NCBI RefSeq assembly: GCF_027213785.1
Contig: NZ_JAPWGO010000003.1
Span: 186,001-250,000 of the forward strand
Length of the DNA stretch: 64,000 bases
From: Limimaricola sp. G21655-S1
Lineage (GTDB): Bacteria; Pseudomonadota; Alphaproteobacteria; Rhodobacterales; Rhodobacteraceae
Reading direction: 5' to 3'
The translations under genes were made by a program, and so were the position numbers. Below the pieces are notes generated by a model. That model did no database searches. It saw nothing but the letters and a program-made list of their open reading frames with translations, and was not told the DNA's origin. Shown one piece after another: positions 1 through 9,702 of this stretch (the stretch's first letter is position 1; the number at the start of each line of letters is the position of its first letter).

Positions 1-1
1 G

Positions 2-472
2 GCGCTGATGGCCAAGCTGAACCCGCGCAACGAGGAAGGGCGGCTGACGCTGATCGCGCGCTTCGGCGCGGGCAACGTGGCCGAGCATCTGCCGCGGCTG
101 ATCAAGGCGGTGCAGGAAGAGGGCGCCAAGGTGACCTGGTCCTGCGACCCGATGCATGGCAACACGATCAAATCCTCCTCGGGCTACAAGACCCGGCCCT
201 TCGAGAGCGTCCTGCGCGAAGTGCGCGAGTTCTTCGGCGTGCACAACGCCGAAGGCACGATCCCCGGCGGCGTGCATTTCGAGATGACCGGCGCCGACGT
301 GACCGAGTGCACCGGCGGCGTCCGCGCCGTCACCGACGAGGATCTCTCGGATCGCTACCACACCGCCTGCGACCCCCGCCTCAACGCCTCGCAGTCGCTG
401 GAACTGGCCTTCCTCGTGGCCGAGGAGCTGTCGGCGCGGCGCGCCGGGATGCAGACCGCCGCCGCGGTCTGA
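2..472 (+). CDS. Class II DAHP synthase, C-terminal part (5' end outside window)
   Basis: This is the last third of a class II (plant/mycobacterial type) 3-deoxy-7-phosphoheptulonate synthase, which condenses phosphoenolpyruvate and erythrose 4-phosphate in the first step of the shikimate pathway. The reading frame is open from the window edge, so the true start lies upstream. Visible family motifs are DPMHGNT near residue 50, [13 protein letters not shown] and the C-terminal stretch [15 protein letters not shown], which carry metal and substrate ligands in this family. About 156 codons are present of the roughly 450 usual. It ends in a normal C-terminal tail and is followed by a strong terminator. 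Confidence 0.93.
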   Translation, partial: ALMAKLNPRNEEGRLTLIARFGAGNVAEHLPRLIKAVQEEGAKVTWSCDPMHGNTIKSSSGYKTRPFESVLREVREFFGVHNAEGTIPGGVHFEMTGADVTECTGGVRAVTDEDLSDRYHTACDPRLNASQSLELAFLVAEELSARRAGMQTAAAV

Positions 473-492
473 CGTCACCTGCCCGAGTTCGG

Positions 493-521
493 AAAAGGGG
501 AGCCTCAGGCTCCCCTTTTTC
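493..521. terminator. Rho-independent terminator between convergent genes
   Basis: A 12-bp perfect stem (AAAAGGGGAGCC paired with GGCTCCCCTTTT) with a 3-nt loop is followed by Ts on the plus strand and preceded by As, so it can terminate both the DAHP synthase gene and the convergent PAS gene. Confidence 0.88.
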
Positions 522-540
522 TTGGCCGAATGCCGGTGTT

Positions 541-1122
541 TCAGCGGTCGGGACCGCAGGTCTCGTTCGATACGACGAGCCGCAGATGCGCTCGCGTATC
601 GCGCGTTTGCTGTGGCGGCGCCCCGATCCGCGCCGGCCCGGCAAGACCGAAGCGACGCGGCCGCCCGGGCGGCAGGTCATGCAGCAGCGCCCCGATCATC
701 TGTGGCGCGGCGCCGAGCCTGTGCCGCAGGGGCAGCAGCGTCAGCCCGCCGATCGGGCCGGACCCGCCTCCGGCCAGCAATGGCACCCGGCAGGGGTGCA
801 GTTCCTCGAAGCACCGCTCCAGCAGCGCCGCGAGCCGCACGTGATCGGCGCGTCGGAACAGGCGCGATAGCGGCAGGCCGCGCGCCTCGGTGCCGACGAC
901 CTCGCACAGCGCCCGTCCAGCCACCCGCAGCCGGGCCTGTCCCGGCGCGATCCGGTCGAGCACGAAGGCACTGGGAAGCGCCGCGCCGATGCGGTCCGGG
1001 TCGATCTCGTCGCGCGATGGCGGCAGGCCGCGAAGCGCGAGGCCGCGCCAGTAGCCCTCCAGCTGCGCCAACCGCGCCGCCGCGTCATCGCCGGTCGGGA
1101 CTGTCTCGTCACGCATTTCCAT
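541..1122 (-). CDS. PAS domain protein (PAS_5-like)
   Basis: A 193-aa soluble protein whose central region (about residues 20-150: LEGYWRGL, LPSAFVLDRI, RLRVAGRALCEVVGTEARGLPLSRLF) matches the layout of the alphaproteobacterial PAS_5 family, a single sensory PAS fold with no obvious output domain. The ligand and partner are unknown. The start at 1122 is supported by GGAGGAC six bases upstream. It is divergent from gmk, and the 175-bp spacer contains a CtrA-like motif, which fits the tendency of such proteins to be cell-cycle or motility regulated. That link is inference only. Confidence 0.7.
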   Translation of the reverse strand: MEMRDETVPTGDDAAARLAQLEGYWRGLALRGLPPSRDEIDPDRIGAALPSAFVLDRIAPGQARLRVAGRALCEVVGTEARGLPLSRLFRRADHVRLAALLERCFEELHPCRVPLLAGGGSGPIGGLTLLPLRHRLGAAPQMIGALLHDLPPGRPRRFGLAGPARIGAPPQQTRDTRAHLRLVVSNETCGPDR

Positions 1123-1187
1123 CCGAGTCCTCCACGATTTCGCCTCGTTTCCGCCATGATCTTACGGCGCGGCGGTCCGTTCGGCGC

Positions 1188-1210
1188 TTAATATCGGGTA
1201 AACTGATTAA
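1188..1210. promoter_or_regulatory. Candidate CtrA-type site in PAS/gmk spacer
   Basis: TTAA at 1188 and TAAA at 1199 are separated by 7 nt, one mismatch from the CtrA consensus TTAA-N7-TTAA. A further TTAAC starts at 1207. The AT-rich block stands out in a GC-rich spacer between two divergent genes. Prediction from motif only. Confidence 0.3.
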
Positions 1211-1297
1211 CGCGTGCCGGGGCCGCTCTTGCCCAGCGGGCGCGATCCGCCTAGTCCCGACGGACCGGAGCGGCACATCACGGGAGCAGCGGACACC

Positions 1298-1932
1298 ATG
1301 CAAAGGCGCGGCCTACTCATCATCCTTTCCTCGCCCTCCGGCGCCGGGAAGTCGACGCTGGCGCGGCGGCTGCGCGACTGGGACCCGACGCTGGGCTTTT
1401 CGGTCTCGGCCACGACCCGCGCGCCGCGTCCCGGCGAAACCGACGGCGTCGATTACCACTTCGTCACCGAGGAGCGGTTCAAGCATCTGGTGGCCGAGGG
1501 CGAGATGCTCGAGCACGCACGCGTCTTCGAGAACTATTATGGCAGCCCGCGCGGCCCGGTGGCCGAGGCGACCGAGGCCGGACGCGACGTGCTGTTCGAC
1601 GTCGACTGGCAGGGCGCGCAGCAGATCTCGAACAGCCGCATGGCCGATCAGGTGCTGTCGATCTTCATCCTGCCGCCCTCGATCGCCGAACTGCACCGCC
1701 GCCTCGTCGGCCGGGCGCAGGACAGCGCCGAGGTGATCGAGCGGCGCATGCTCAAGAGCTGGGACGAGATCAGCCATTGGGACGGCTACGACTACGTGCT
1801 GGTCAATGACGACCTTGACGCGACCGAGGCGCGGCTCAAGATCATCATCGAGGCGGAGCGCCTGCGCCGCAGCCAGCAGCCCTGGCTGCTCGACCATGTC
1901 CGGTCGCTGCAGGCCGAGTTCGAGGAGAGATC

Positions 1933-1936
<4 letters not shown>
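1298..1936 (+). CDS. gmk: Guanylate kinase
   Basis: Converts GMP plus ATP to GDP plus ADP in purine nucleotide metabolism. At 212 aa it has normal length. The P-loop is [10 protein letters not shown] (about residues 9-18), followed by the GMP-binding region [20 protein letters not shown] and the lid region with [12 protein letters not shown]. The frame stays open further upstream, but the start at 1298 gives the usual N-terminus [12 protein letters not shown] and has GGGAG upstream. It is followed with a 4-bp ATGA overlap by a gamma-carbonic anhydrase gene, so the two are probably translationally coupled. Confidence 0.96.
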
Positions 1937-2450
<514 letters not shown>

Positions 2451-2454
<4 letters not shown>

Positions 2455-2816
2455 ATCCGTCCAGCGCCGGGCTGCGGCGCGCAGCTCAGCCGCACCTCGA
2501 GTTCCGGCACCGCCGCGGCGATCTCGTCTCGTACCATCGCGGGATCGGGCAGGGCGCCGGCGATGATCCGGTAGCTGCCGCGATAGCCCAGCTCCACGAG
2601 GCGCCAGGCCACTTCGAGCGCGTCGAAACCCGGGCCGCTCAGCGCCGAAAGCACGATGCCCGGAGACATTTTCCTGAGGATATCGGAATCCAGCATTTCG
2701 AAGCCGCAGCGGGTGGCCGGACTTCCGGCTCCGCCGATCGGTCGCGTGCCGGTGCCGCCGGTGATCAGGAGCATCGCAAGGTCCTGATCGTTCGGTCTGG
2801 CGGTGATTTCGAGCAT
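2451..2816 (-). CDS. Small conserved-type hypothetical protein, degenerate receiver-like
   Basis: A 121-aa protein I do not recognise by name. Its second half ([22 protein letters not shown], then [17 protein letters not shown]) follows the spacing of a response-regulator receiver domain: a beta-strand ending where the phosphorylated Asp would be, then P-G, then a beta-4 strand. The usual acidic phosphoacceptor position is replaced (SALSGPG instead of LDxxMPG), so phosphorylation is unlikely. It is divergent from phoR. A role in signalling is an inference from fold-like spacing only. Confidence 0.55.
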
Positions 2817-2889
2817 CGAGCAATTCCGGAATTCGGGGAGGGCGTTGCACCCGTGGCGCGGTGTCGCAGCCCCGCATACTGCGGTGCGG

Positions 2890-2909
2890 CGGGAAATGAA
2901 ACGGGAAAT
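2890..2909. repeat. Two CGGGAAAT direct repeats upstream of phoR
   Basis: CGGGAAAT occurs at 2890-2897 and again at 2902-2909, a 12-bp period, in the spacer between the divergent small receiver-like gene and phoR. It could be a regulator site, but no known consensus is matched. Confidence 0.3.
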
Positions 2910-2967
2910 TGGCTTTTCGTACAGGTTGGGACTGTGCCGGATGGCGATCGCGCGCTACGACCGCGAT

Positions 2968-4008
2968 ATGAACACCTCCTTGCTCGAATCTTTTGCAGGC
3001 GCCCTGCCGATCCCCGTGCTGCTCATCGACCCGAGCGAGCGGATCGCAGCGGCGAACCCGCCCGCGCTGCGGCTCTTCGGCGCCGCTCAGGTCGGTCGGC
3101 ACTACATCACCGCGCTGCGTCAGCCCGCCGTGCTCGACGTGGTCGAGGCCTGCCTGCGCGACGGGGTGACGGGGCAGGCGCGCTATCTGGGCCGCGAGGG
3201 CAGCCGCGACACCAGCTGGACCGTGACGGCGGGGGCGGTGGCGCTGCCGCACGGGCGCGGCGCGGTTCTGAGCTTCGAGGATATCACCGCCGTCGAGGCG
3301 GCCGAAGCGATGCGCCGCGATTTCGTCGCCAATGTCAGCCACGAGCTGCGCACGCCGATCACCGCGCTCTCGGGCTTCATCGAGACGCTGCGGGGCGCCG
3401 CGCGCGACGATCCGGCGGCGCGCGAGCGGTTTTTGTCGATCATGGAGCGCGAGGCCGGGCGCATGTCGCAACTGGTGGCCGACCTGCTGTCGCTCGGCCG
3501 GGTCGAGCAGGAGGAGCGACAGCGCCCCACCGGAACCGTCGATCTCTCGGCGCTGGTCGCGCAGGTGGCGGCGCTTCTGGAACCGGTCGCGGCGCGCGAT
3601 CGCGTGCGCATCCGTCTGGAACTGCCCGAGGCGCCGGTCGCCGTGCCGGGCGACGAGGAACAGCTCAGACAGGTGCTGAGCAACCTCGTCGGCAACGCCA
3701 TCAAGTATGGCGGCGCCGATCGTGACGTGACGCTGTCGCTGGGCGCGCCGGCGCAACACCGGGAACTGCGCGGGCCCGGCGTGCGGCTGAGCGTCACCGA
3801 CCAGGGCGAGGGCATCGCCCCCCATCATATCCCGCGTCTGACCGAGCGCTTCTACCGCGTCGACTCGCACCGTTCGCGCGCGGTCGGTGGCACTGGTCTG
3901 GGCCTCGCCATCGTCAAGCATATCGTGAATCGTCATCGCGGCAGGCTCAGGATCGAGAGCGCGCCGGGGCAGGGCAGCAGCTTCACCGTGATCCTTCCGG
4001 CGTCCTGA
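2968..4008 (+). CDS. phoR: Phosphate regulon sensor histidine kinase PhoR (soluble form)
   Basis: Sensor kinase for PhoB, expected to act with PhoU and the Pst transporter. Order of domains: PAS (about residues 8-105), HisKA with phosphoacceptor His125 in VSHELRTP, and HATPase with N box NLVGNAIKYG, G1 DQGEGIAP and G2 GGTGLGLAIV. With this start the protein is 346 aa and has no hydrophobic segment long enough to span the membrane, unlike E. coli PhoR. The frame stays open upstream (possible start 2941), but the added residues are not membrane-like. It lies directly upstream of the Pho box and pstS, in the usual alphaproteobacterial order. Confidence 0.9.
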   Translation: MNTSLLESFAGALPIPVLLIDPSERIAAANPPALRLFGAAQVGRHYITALRQPAVLDVVEACLRDGVTGQARYLGREGSRDTSWTVTAGAVALPHGRGAVLSFEDITAVEAAEAMRRDFVANVSHELRTPITALSGFIETLRGAARDDPAARERFLSIMEREAGRMSQLVADLLSLGRVEQEERQRPTGTVDLSALVAQVAALLEPVAARDRVRIRLELPEAPVAVPGDEEQLRQVLSNLVGNAIKYGGADRDVTLSLGAPAQHRELRGPGVRLSVTDQGEGIAPHHIPRLTERFYRVDSHRSRAVGGTGLGLAIVKHIVNRHRGRLRIESAPGQGSSFTVILPAS

Positions 4009-4044
4009 CCCCTTGCCGCATGGTCATCCGAGCTAGATCGCCGG

Positions 4045-4073
4045 GTGTCATGAAAGTTTTACACAACTGTCAC
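4045..4073 (+). promoter_or_regulatory. Pho box with three 7-bp units upstream of pstS
   Basis: Three heptamers, GTGTCAT (4045), GTTTTAC (4056) and CTGTCAC (4067), are spaced exactly 11 bp apart with 4-bp AT-rich linkers. This is the CTGTCAT-N4-CTGTCAT layout of PhoB sites, extended by one unit. The first and third units match best. It sits about 80 bp upstream of the pstS start, so phosphorylated PhoB should switch on pstSCAB-phoU-phoB during phosphate limitation. Confidence 0.85.
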
Positions 4074-4155
4074 AAAACCGAGTTCCCGGGGCCCTAGTTG
4101 GGCCGCAACGGAGCGCCGGTAGGGGCTCCGGGGGAATGAATAACAGGAGCGATCC

Positions 4156-5199
4156 ATGTCCTTCGTCAAGCTGACCGCCTCGAGCGCGGCCCTCATTGCC
4201 GCCACCGCCGGCTTCGCCACGGCCCAGAGCCGCGACAATGTGCAGGTCGCCGGCTCCTCGACCGTGCTGCCCTATGCCTCGATCGTGGCCGAGGCCTTTG
4301 GCGAGAACTTCGACTTCCCGACCCCGGTGGTGGAATCGGGCGGCTCCTCGGCCGGCCTCGCGCGCTTCTGCGAGGGCGTGGGCGAGAACACCATCGACAT
4401 CGCCAACGCGTCCCGCGCGATCCGTGAGGGCGAGGTCGAGAGCTGCGCCGCCAATGGCGTGAACGAGATCATCGAGGTGCGGATCGGCTATGACGGCATC
4501 GTCTTCGCCTCCGACATCGACGGCGAGACCTTCGCCTTCACCCCGGCCGACTGGTATCAGGCGCTGGCCGCCGAGATCCCGCAGGACGGCGCCATGGTCG
4601 CCAACCCGAACGCCTCCTGGGCCGACGTGAATGCCGAGCTGCCGGATCAGGAGATCCTGGCCTTCATCCCGGGCACCAAGCACGGCACCCGCGAGGTGTT
4701 CGAGGAGAAGGTGCTGCTCGCGGGCTGCGAGGAGACCGGCGCCTACGAGCAGATCCTCGAGATCAATGGCGGCGACGAGGATGCGGCCGAGGCGGCCTGC
4801 ATGGAGACCCGCACCGACGGCGTGTCCGTGGACATCGACGGCGACTACACCGAGACCCTGGCCCGCATCGAGGCCAACCCGCAGGGCATCGGCGTCTTCG
4901 GCCTGTCCTTCTACGAGAACAACACCGACAGCCTGCAGGTCGCGACTATGTCCGGCGTCGAGCCCTCGACCGAGACCATCGCCAGCGGTGAATACCCGGT
5001 GTCGCGCCCGCTCTACTTCTACATCAAGAAGGCGCATCTGGGCGTGATCCCCGGCCTGCAGGAATTCGCCGAGTTCTTCGTCGCCGACGAGATCGCCGGC
5101 CCCGACGGCCCGCTCTCGGCCTACGGTCTCGTCGCCGATCCCGAGCTTGCCGCGACGCAAGAGGCCGTCGCCAACGGCACCACCATGGACGCGATGTAA
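4156..5199 (+). CDS. pstS: Phosphate ABC transporter, periplasmic phosphate-binding protein PstS
   Basis: Binds inorganic phosphate in the periplasm and delivers it to PstC/PstA. At 347 aa it begins with a Sec signal peptide (hydrophobic residues about 5-22, cleavage near ATAQ-S). The mature N-terminus contains VAGSSTVLPYA and VVESGGSSAGLARFCEG, the conserved phosphate-binding loops, and IPGTKHGTREVF supplies later contacts. AGGAGC lies 7 bp upstream of the start and the Pho box about 80 bp upstream. A perfect hairpin after the stop probably sets its transcript level above that of the membrane genes. Confidence 0.95.
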   Translation: MSFVKLTASSAALIAATAGFATAQSRDNVQVAGSSTVLPYASIVAEAFGENFDFPTPVVESGGSSAGLARFCEGVGENTIDIANASRAIREGEVESCAANGVNEIIEVRIGYDGIVFASDIDGETFAFTPADWYQALAAEIPQDGAMVANPNASWADVNAELPDQEILAFIPGTKHGTREVFEEKVLLAGCEETGAYEQILEINGGDEDAAEAACMETRTDGVSVDIDGDYTETLARIEANPQGIGVFGLSFYENNTDSLQVATMSGVEPSTETIASGEYPVSRPLYFYIKKAHLGVIPGLQEFAEFFVADEIAGPDGPLSAYGLVADPELAATQEAVANGTTMDAM

Positions 5200-5217
5200 C
5201 CCAGACGTTATCGGAAC

Positions 5218-5239
5218 GGGGCGGCGTCAGCGCCGCCCC
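5218..5239 (+). promoter_or_regulatory. Intercistronic hairpin between pstS and pstC
   Basis: GGGGCGGCG pairs perfectly with CGCCGCCCC over a 4-nt loop, with no U-tract. Such hairpins after a binding-protein gene usually protect the upstream mRNA and reduce read-through, giving more PstS than permease. That role here is inference. Confidence 0.65.
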
Positions 5240-5325
5240 CACCGGCGCCTCCGGGTGCAAGACAGACAGACACCGCCCGGCCCGACGCGACCCCGCTTCG
5301 GGCCTCGACAATTGAAGGCCCTGCC

Positions 5326-6789
5326 ATGACCCCGTCCTGGATCGCCCTGATCGTTCTGGCCATCGCCGCCGCCGGCTTCGTGCTGGCCCGCGCAAGGGCG
5401 CAGGCGGCGGCACGCCGCGAGGCGCGCAGGCTCCATTCCCTTCCGAATTACTATGGCTGGACCGCGGCGATCTATGCCGCCGGTCCCGCGCTGCTGCTGC
5501 TCGCCATCTGGCTCGTGGCCCAACCCATCGCCACCCGCAGCCTGACCTGGCCGGTGCTCGCCGCCGAGGCGGGCGAGAACGCCGTGCCGTCGCTGATGAT
5601 GGCCGATGTGCAGCGCCTCGCCTCCGGGCTCGACGCGGCGGTCGCGACCGGGCGCCTGAGCGCCGATGAGGCGCGCGCCCTGCCGCCCGAGGAACTGCGC
5701 GCCGCCATGGCCGCCCAGGGCGTGGCGCTCGGCTCCGAGGTGACGCCGGCCACCCGCGACGCTGCGCTGCGCTGGCGCCGCCTGTCGGGCACCGGCGACC
5801 TCATGCGTGGCATCGTGGTGATCGGTCTCGCCTTGGCGGGGGCGGCCTGGGGCGTGTCCCGGGCCAGGCCCGATTTCCGCGCCCGCAACGCGGTCGAACA
5901 GGCGATGCGCGGCGTGCTGGTCTCGGCCGCGCTGCTCGCGATCCTGACCACGGTCGGCATCGTGCTGGCGCTGATCTTCAACACCATCGAGTTCTTCCGC
6001 CTCTACCCGGCGGCCGAGTTCTTCTTCGGCACCACCTGGAGCCCGAGCTTCGGCGGCGGCTCCGAGCTGGGCATCCTGCCGCTGCTCTGGGGCACGCTCT
6101 ACATCTCGATCATCGCGCTGCTGGTGGCGGTGCCGATCGGTCTTTTCGCCGCCATCTACCTTGCCGAATACGCGCATCGCAACGTGCGGTCCTGGGCCAA
6201 GCCGATGCTGGAGATGCTCGCCGGCATCCCGACCATCGTCTACGGCCTGTTCGCATTGCTGACCGTCGGCCCGCTGCTGGTCGAGGCCTTCGGGCGCGGC
6301 GGCTATCTGGGCCTGGGCTGGATGCAGGGCGGCACGGCGGTGATGACCGCCGGTCTGGTGATGGGCATCATGCTCATTCCCTTCGTCTCCTCTCTCTCGG
6401 ACGACATCATCAACGCCGTGCCGCAAAGCCTGCGTGACGGCAGCCTCGGCCTCGGGGCGACCCGCTCCGAGACGATCCGTCAGGTGGTGCTGCCCGCAGC
6501 GCTGCCGGGCATCGTCGGCGCGGTGCTGCTGGCAGCATCCCGCGCCATCGGCGAGACGATGATCGTGGTGCTCGGGGCAGGGGCTGCGGCCCGGCTGTCG
6601 ATGAACCCGTTCGATGCGATGACCACGGTGACCGCCAAGATCGTGAGCCAGCTCACCGGCGACGCCGATTTCTCCTCGCCCGAGGCGCTGGTCGCCTTCG
6701 CCCTCGGCATGACCCTCTTCGTGATCACGCTGGCGCTGAACGTCGTCGCGCTGTGGATCGTGCGCCGCTACAGGGAGCAATACGAATGA
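5326..6789 (+). CDS. pstC: Phosphate ABC transporter permease PstC (long form)
   Basis: Inner-membrane subunit of the phosphate importer. The last 290 or so residues hold the standard permease domain (GTLYISIIALLVAVPIGLFAAIYLAEYA, then EAA-type loop SLGLGATRSETIRQVVLPAALPG). At 487 aa it is much longer than E. coli PstC (about 320): two extra N-terminal membrane helices flank a soluble stretch at about residues 80-165, an extension common in alphaproteobacterial PstC. Its stop overlaps the pstA start by ATGA. Confidence 0.94.
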   Translation: MTPSWIALIVLAIAAAGFVLARARAQAAARREARRLHSLPNYYGWTAAIYAAGPALLLLAIWLVAQPIATRSLTWPVLAAEAGENAVPSLMMADVQRLASGLDAAVATGRLSADEARALPPEELRAAMAAQGVALGSEVTPATRDAALRWRRLSGTGDLMRGIVVIGLALAGAAWGVSRARPDFRARNAVEQAMRGVLVSAALLAILTTVGIVLALIFNTIEFFRLYPAAEFFFGTTWSPSFGGGSELGILPLLWGTLYISIIALLVAVPIGLFAAIYLAEYAHRNVRSWAKPMLEMLAGIPTIVYGLFALLTVGPLLVEAFGRGGYLGLGWMQGGTAVMTAGLVMGIMLIPFVSSLSDDIINAVPQSLRDGSLGLGATRSETIRQVVLPAALPGIVGAVLLAASRAIGETMIVVLGAGAAARLSMNPFDAMTTVTAKIVSQLTGDADFSSPEALVAFALGMTLFVITLALNVVALWIVRRYREQYE

Positions 6790-8150
6790 CCGATATCCCG
6801 CAACCCGGCGCGACCCCGGTCGAACGTCCCGCGCCCAAGGGCGACTCGCTGCTCGTCACGGATGCGCGCACGAAGCGGCGCAACCGCGCCGAGCGCCGCT
6901 TCAAGGCCTACGGCATCGCGGCACTCGGTGTCGGCATGGCGTTCCTCGTGGCACTGCTCTGGGCGATCCTGTCGAACGGACTGACCGCGTTCACCCAGAG
7001 CTACGTACAGCTCGACGTGCCGCTGCTCGAGGAAAAGCTCGACAAGGACGGCGACCGCGATCCGGCCAAGATCGCCAAGGTATCGACATTCGGCTATGCG
7101 CCGCTGATCGAGGCGGGGCTGGTGGATCTGGTCGAGAAGACCCGGGTCGAAACCGAGCTCGCGCCCAAGGCGTTGACCAAGATCCTGTCGTCCTCGGCGG
7201 CCGCGCAGCTGCGCGACCGGGTGCTCGCCAACCCGGATCTGATCGGCCAAACTGTCTCGGTCGAGCTTCTCGCGTCGAGCCGCGTCGATGGCTATCTCAA
7301 GGGCCGCGTCAGCCGCGCCAGCCTCGCGCGCGACAAGAACCTCGACGCCGAGCATCTCGACCTGATCGATGCATGGCGCGATGCGGGGCTGGTCGAAAAG
7401 CGCTTCAACTGGGATTTCATCACCGGGGCCGACGCCTCGGATTCGCGTCCAGAGCAGGCGGGCATCGGCGTCGCGATGCTGGGCTCGCTGTTCATGATGC
7501 TGGTGGTGCTGATCTTGTCGCTGCCGATCGGCGTCGCGGCCTCGATCTATCTCGAGGAATTCGCGCCGCAGAACCGGCTCACCGACATGATCGAGGTTAA
7601 CATCTCGAACCTCGCCGCCGTCCCGTCGATCGTCTTCGGCATCCTCGGCCTCGCGGTGTTCATCCAGTTCATGCATTTGCCGCAATCGGCGCCGCTGGTC
7701 GGCGGTCTGGTGCTGACGCTGATGACGCTGCCCACCATCATTATCTCCACCCGCGCGGCCCTCAAGGCCGTGCCGCCCTCGATCCGCAACGCGGCGCTCG
7801 GCGTCGGCGCGTCGAAGATGCAGGCGGTGACGCATCACGTGCTGCCGCTGGCGATGCCCGGCATTCTCACCGGCACCATCCTCGGCCTCGCGCAGGCCTT
7901 GGGCGAAACCGCGCCGCTCTTGCTGATCGGCATGGTGGGTTACATCGCGACCAACTATCCCGACGGCGTGGCCGAGGGCTTTCTTGCCCCGAACTCGGCG
8001 ATGCCGGCGCAGATCTATGAATGGGCCAAGCGGGCCGATCCGGCCTTCTACGAGCGCGCCTGGGGCGGCATCATCGTGCTGCTGGTGTTCCTCTTGGCCA
8101 TGAATCTCATCGCGGTGCTCCTGCGCCGCCGCTTCGAGCGGCGCTGGTGA
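6786..8150 (+). CDS. pstA: Phosphate ABC transporter permease PstA (long form)
   Basis: Second transmembrane subunit of the phosphate importer. The start at 6786 overlaps the pstC stop by 4 bp. At 454 aa it carries one N-terminal helix (about residues 39-63) and then a soluble segment of about 170 residues before the permease domain ([34 protein letters not shown] loop [23 protein letters not shown]). This insert corresponds to the DUF3333-type region of alphaproteobacterial PstA. Function beyond the permease core is unknown. Confidence 0.94.
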   Translation: MTDIPQPGATPVERPAPKGDSLLVTDARTKRRNRAERRFKAYGIAALGVGMAFLVALLWAILSNGLTAFTQSYVQLDVPLLEEKLDKDGDRDPAKIAKVSTFGYAPLIEAGLVDLVEKTRVETELAPKALTKILSSSAAAQLRDRVLANPDLIGQTVSVELLASSRVDGYLKGRVSRASLARDKNLDAEHLDLIDAWRDAGLVEKRFNWDFITGADASDSRPEQAGIGVAMLGSLFMMLVVLILSLPIGVAASIYLEEFAPQNRLTDMIEVNISNLAAVPSIVFGILGLAVFIQFMHLPQSAPLVGGLVLTLMTLPTIIISTRAALKAVPPSIRNAALGVGASKMQAVTHHVLPLAMPGILTGTILGLAQALGETAPLLLIGMVGYIATNYPDGVAEGFLAPNSAMPAQIYEWAKRADPAFYERAWGGIIVLLVFLLAMNLIAVLLRRRFERRW

Positions 8151-8176
8151 GCGCTCAAAGGGCAGGGGGCCCGGAC

Positions 8177-8971
8177 ATGAACGACATGCGAACCATGGAC
8201 AACACCGTGTTGAACGAGACCAAGATCACCGCGCGCGACGTGCACGTGCATTACGGCACCACCCACGCGATCAAGGGCGTCGACGTGGACATCGCCGACC
8301 GCACCGTCACCGCCTTCATCGGGCCGTCGGGCTGCGGCAAGTCGACCTTCCTGCGCTGCCTGAACCGGATGAACGACACGATCCCCGGCGCCGTGGTCAC
8401 CGGCGAGATCAAGATCGACGAAGCCGACATCTACGACCCGCGCGTCGACCCGGTGCAGCTCCGCGCCAAGGTCGGCATGGTGTTCCAGAAGCCGAACCCG
8501 TTTCCGAAATCGATCTACGACAACGTAGCCTACGGCCCCAAGATCCACGGGCTCGCGAAAAACAAGGCCGAACTCGACGAGATCGTCGAGAAGGCGCTGC
8601 GCCGCGGTGCGATCTGGGACGAGGTCAAGGACCGGCTGCACGCGCCCGGAACCGGGCTCTCCGGCGGCCAGCAGCAGCGTCTCTGCATCGCCCGCGCCGT
8701 GGCGACCGAACCCGAGATCCTGCTGATGGACGAGCCGTGCTCGGCGCTCGACCCGATCGCCACCGCGCAGGTCGAGGAGCTGATCGACGAGTTGCGCCAG
8801 AACTTCTCGGTGGTGATCGTCACTCACTCGATGCAGCAGGCCGCGCGAGTGAGCCAGCGCACCGCCTTCTTCCATCTGGGCAACCTCGTCGAATACGGCG
8901 AGACCGGCAAGATTTTCACCAACCCCGAGGACAGCCGCACCGAGAGCTACATCTCGGGCCGGATCGGGTAA
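8177..8971 (+). CDS. pstB: Phosphate ABC transporter ATP-binding protein PstB
   Basis: ATPase that powers phosphate import. At 264 aa it shows Walker [11 protein letters not shown]-loop [14 protein letters not shown] (typical of PstB), signature LSGGQQQR, Walker [14 protein letters not shown] and the switch His in VTHSMQQA. The start at 8177 has AGGGGGC upstream and lies 26 bp after pstA. The longer open frame upstream overlaps pstA and is not needed. Confidence 0.96.
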   Translation: MNDMRTMDNTVLNETKITARDVHVHYGTTHAIKGVDVDIADRTVTAFIGPSGCGKSTFLRCLNRMNDTIPGAVVTGEIKIDEADIYDPRVDPVQLRAKVGMVFQKPNPFPKSIYDNVAYGPKIHGLAKNKAELDEIVEKALRRGAIWDEVKDRLHAPGTGLSGGQQQRLCIARAVATEPEILLMDEPCSALDPIATAQVEELIDELRQNFSVVIVTHSMQQAARVSQRTAFFHLGNLVEYGETGKIFTNPEDSRTESYISGRIG

Positions 8972-8984
8972 GGGAGCTAGGACC

Positions 8985-9698
8985 ATGCAGGAAAAGCAGC
9001 ACATCGCCTCGGCCTTCGACCGCGATCTCGAATCGATCCAGGCGCTGATCCTGAAGATGGGCGGCCTCGTCGAGGCGGCGATCATCGACGGCGCCCAGAG
9101 CCTCGCCGACCGCGACATCGAGAACGCCGAGCGGGTCCGGCGCGGCGACAAGGCGATCGACGCGCTCGAGGAGCAGCTCAACGAGGAGGCCGCCCGCGTC
9201 ATCGCGATCCGCGCCCCGGTGAGCCGCGATCTGCGGGTGATCCTGTCGGTGCTGCGGCTGGCCGCCAGCCTCGAGCGGATCGGCGACTATGCCAAGAACA
9301 TGGCCAAGCGCACGAGCGTTCTGGCCGAGCTGAGCCCGATCGAGGGCTCCGACGCCGCGCTCAAGCGGATGGCCCGCGAAGTGCAGAACATGCTCAAGGA
9401 CACGCTCGACGCCTTCGTCAACCGCGACGCGGCGCAGGCGCATGAGGTGCTGCTGCGCGACCAGGACGTGGACCAGATGTACAACGCGCTGTTCCGCGAG
9501 TTCCTGACCCACATGATGGAGGATCCGCGCGCCATCACCGCCTGCATGCACCTGCATTTCATCGCCAAGAACATCGAGCGGATGGGCGATCTGGTCACCA
9601 ACATGGCCGAGCAGGTGATCTATCTTATCACCGGCCAGATGCCCGACGAGGATCGTCCGAAGGGCGACAACACCTCCTACGTGGCGAGCCCGGAGTGA
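8985..9698 (+). CDS. phoU: Phosphate signalling complex protein PhoU
   Basis: Soluble all-helical protein of 237 aa made of two three-helix PhoU repeats (about 10-110 and 120-220). Metal-binding-type motifs of each half are visible as E-x-x-x-D (ENAERVRRGDKAID) and D-x-x-x-D (RDQDVDQMYNAL). It links the Pst transporter to PhoR and holds the regulon off when phosphate is plentiful. It lies 13 bp after pstB with GGGAG upstream and is transcribed with phoB. Confidence 0.95.
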   Translation: MQEKQHIASAFDRDLESIQALILKMGGLVEAAIIDGAQSLADRDIENAERVRRGDKAIDALEEQLNEEAARVIAIRAPVSRDLRVILSVLRLAASLERIGDYAKNMAKRTSVLAELSPIEGSDAALKRMAREVQNMLKDTLDAFVNRDAAQAHEVLLRDQDVDQMYNALFREFLTHMMEDPRAITACMHLHFIAKNIERMGDLVTNMAEQVIYLITGQMPDEDRPKGDNTSYVASPE

Positions 9699-9702
9699 AA
9701 GA

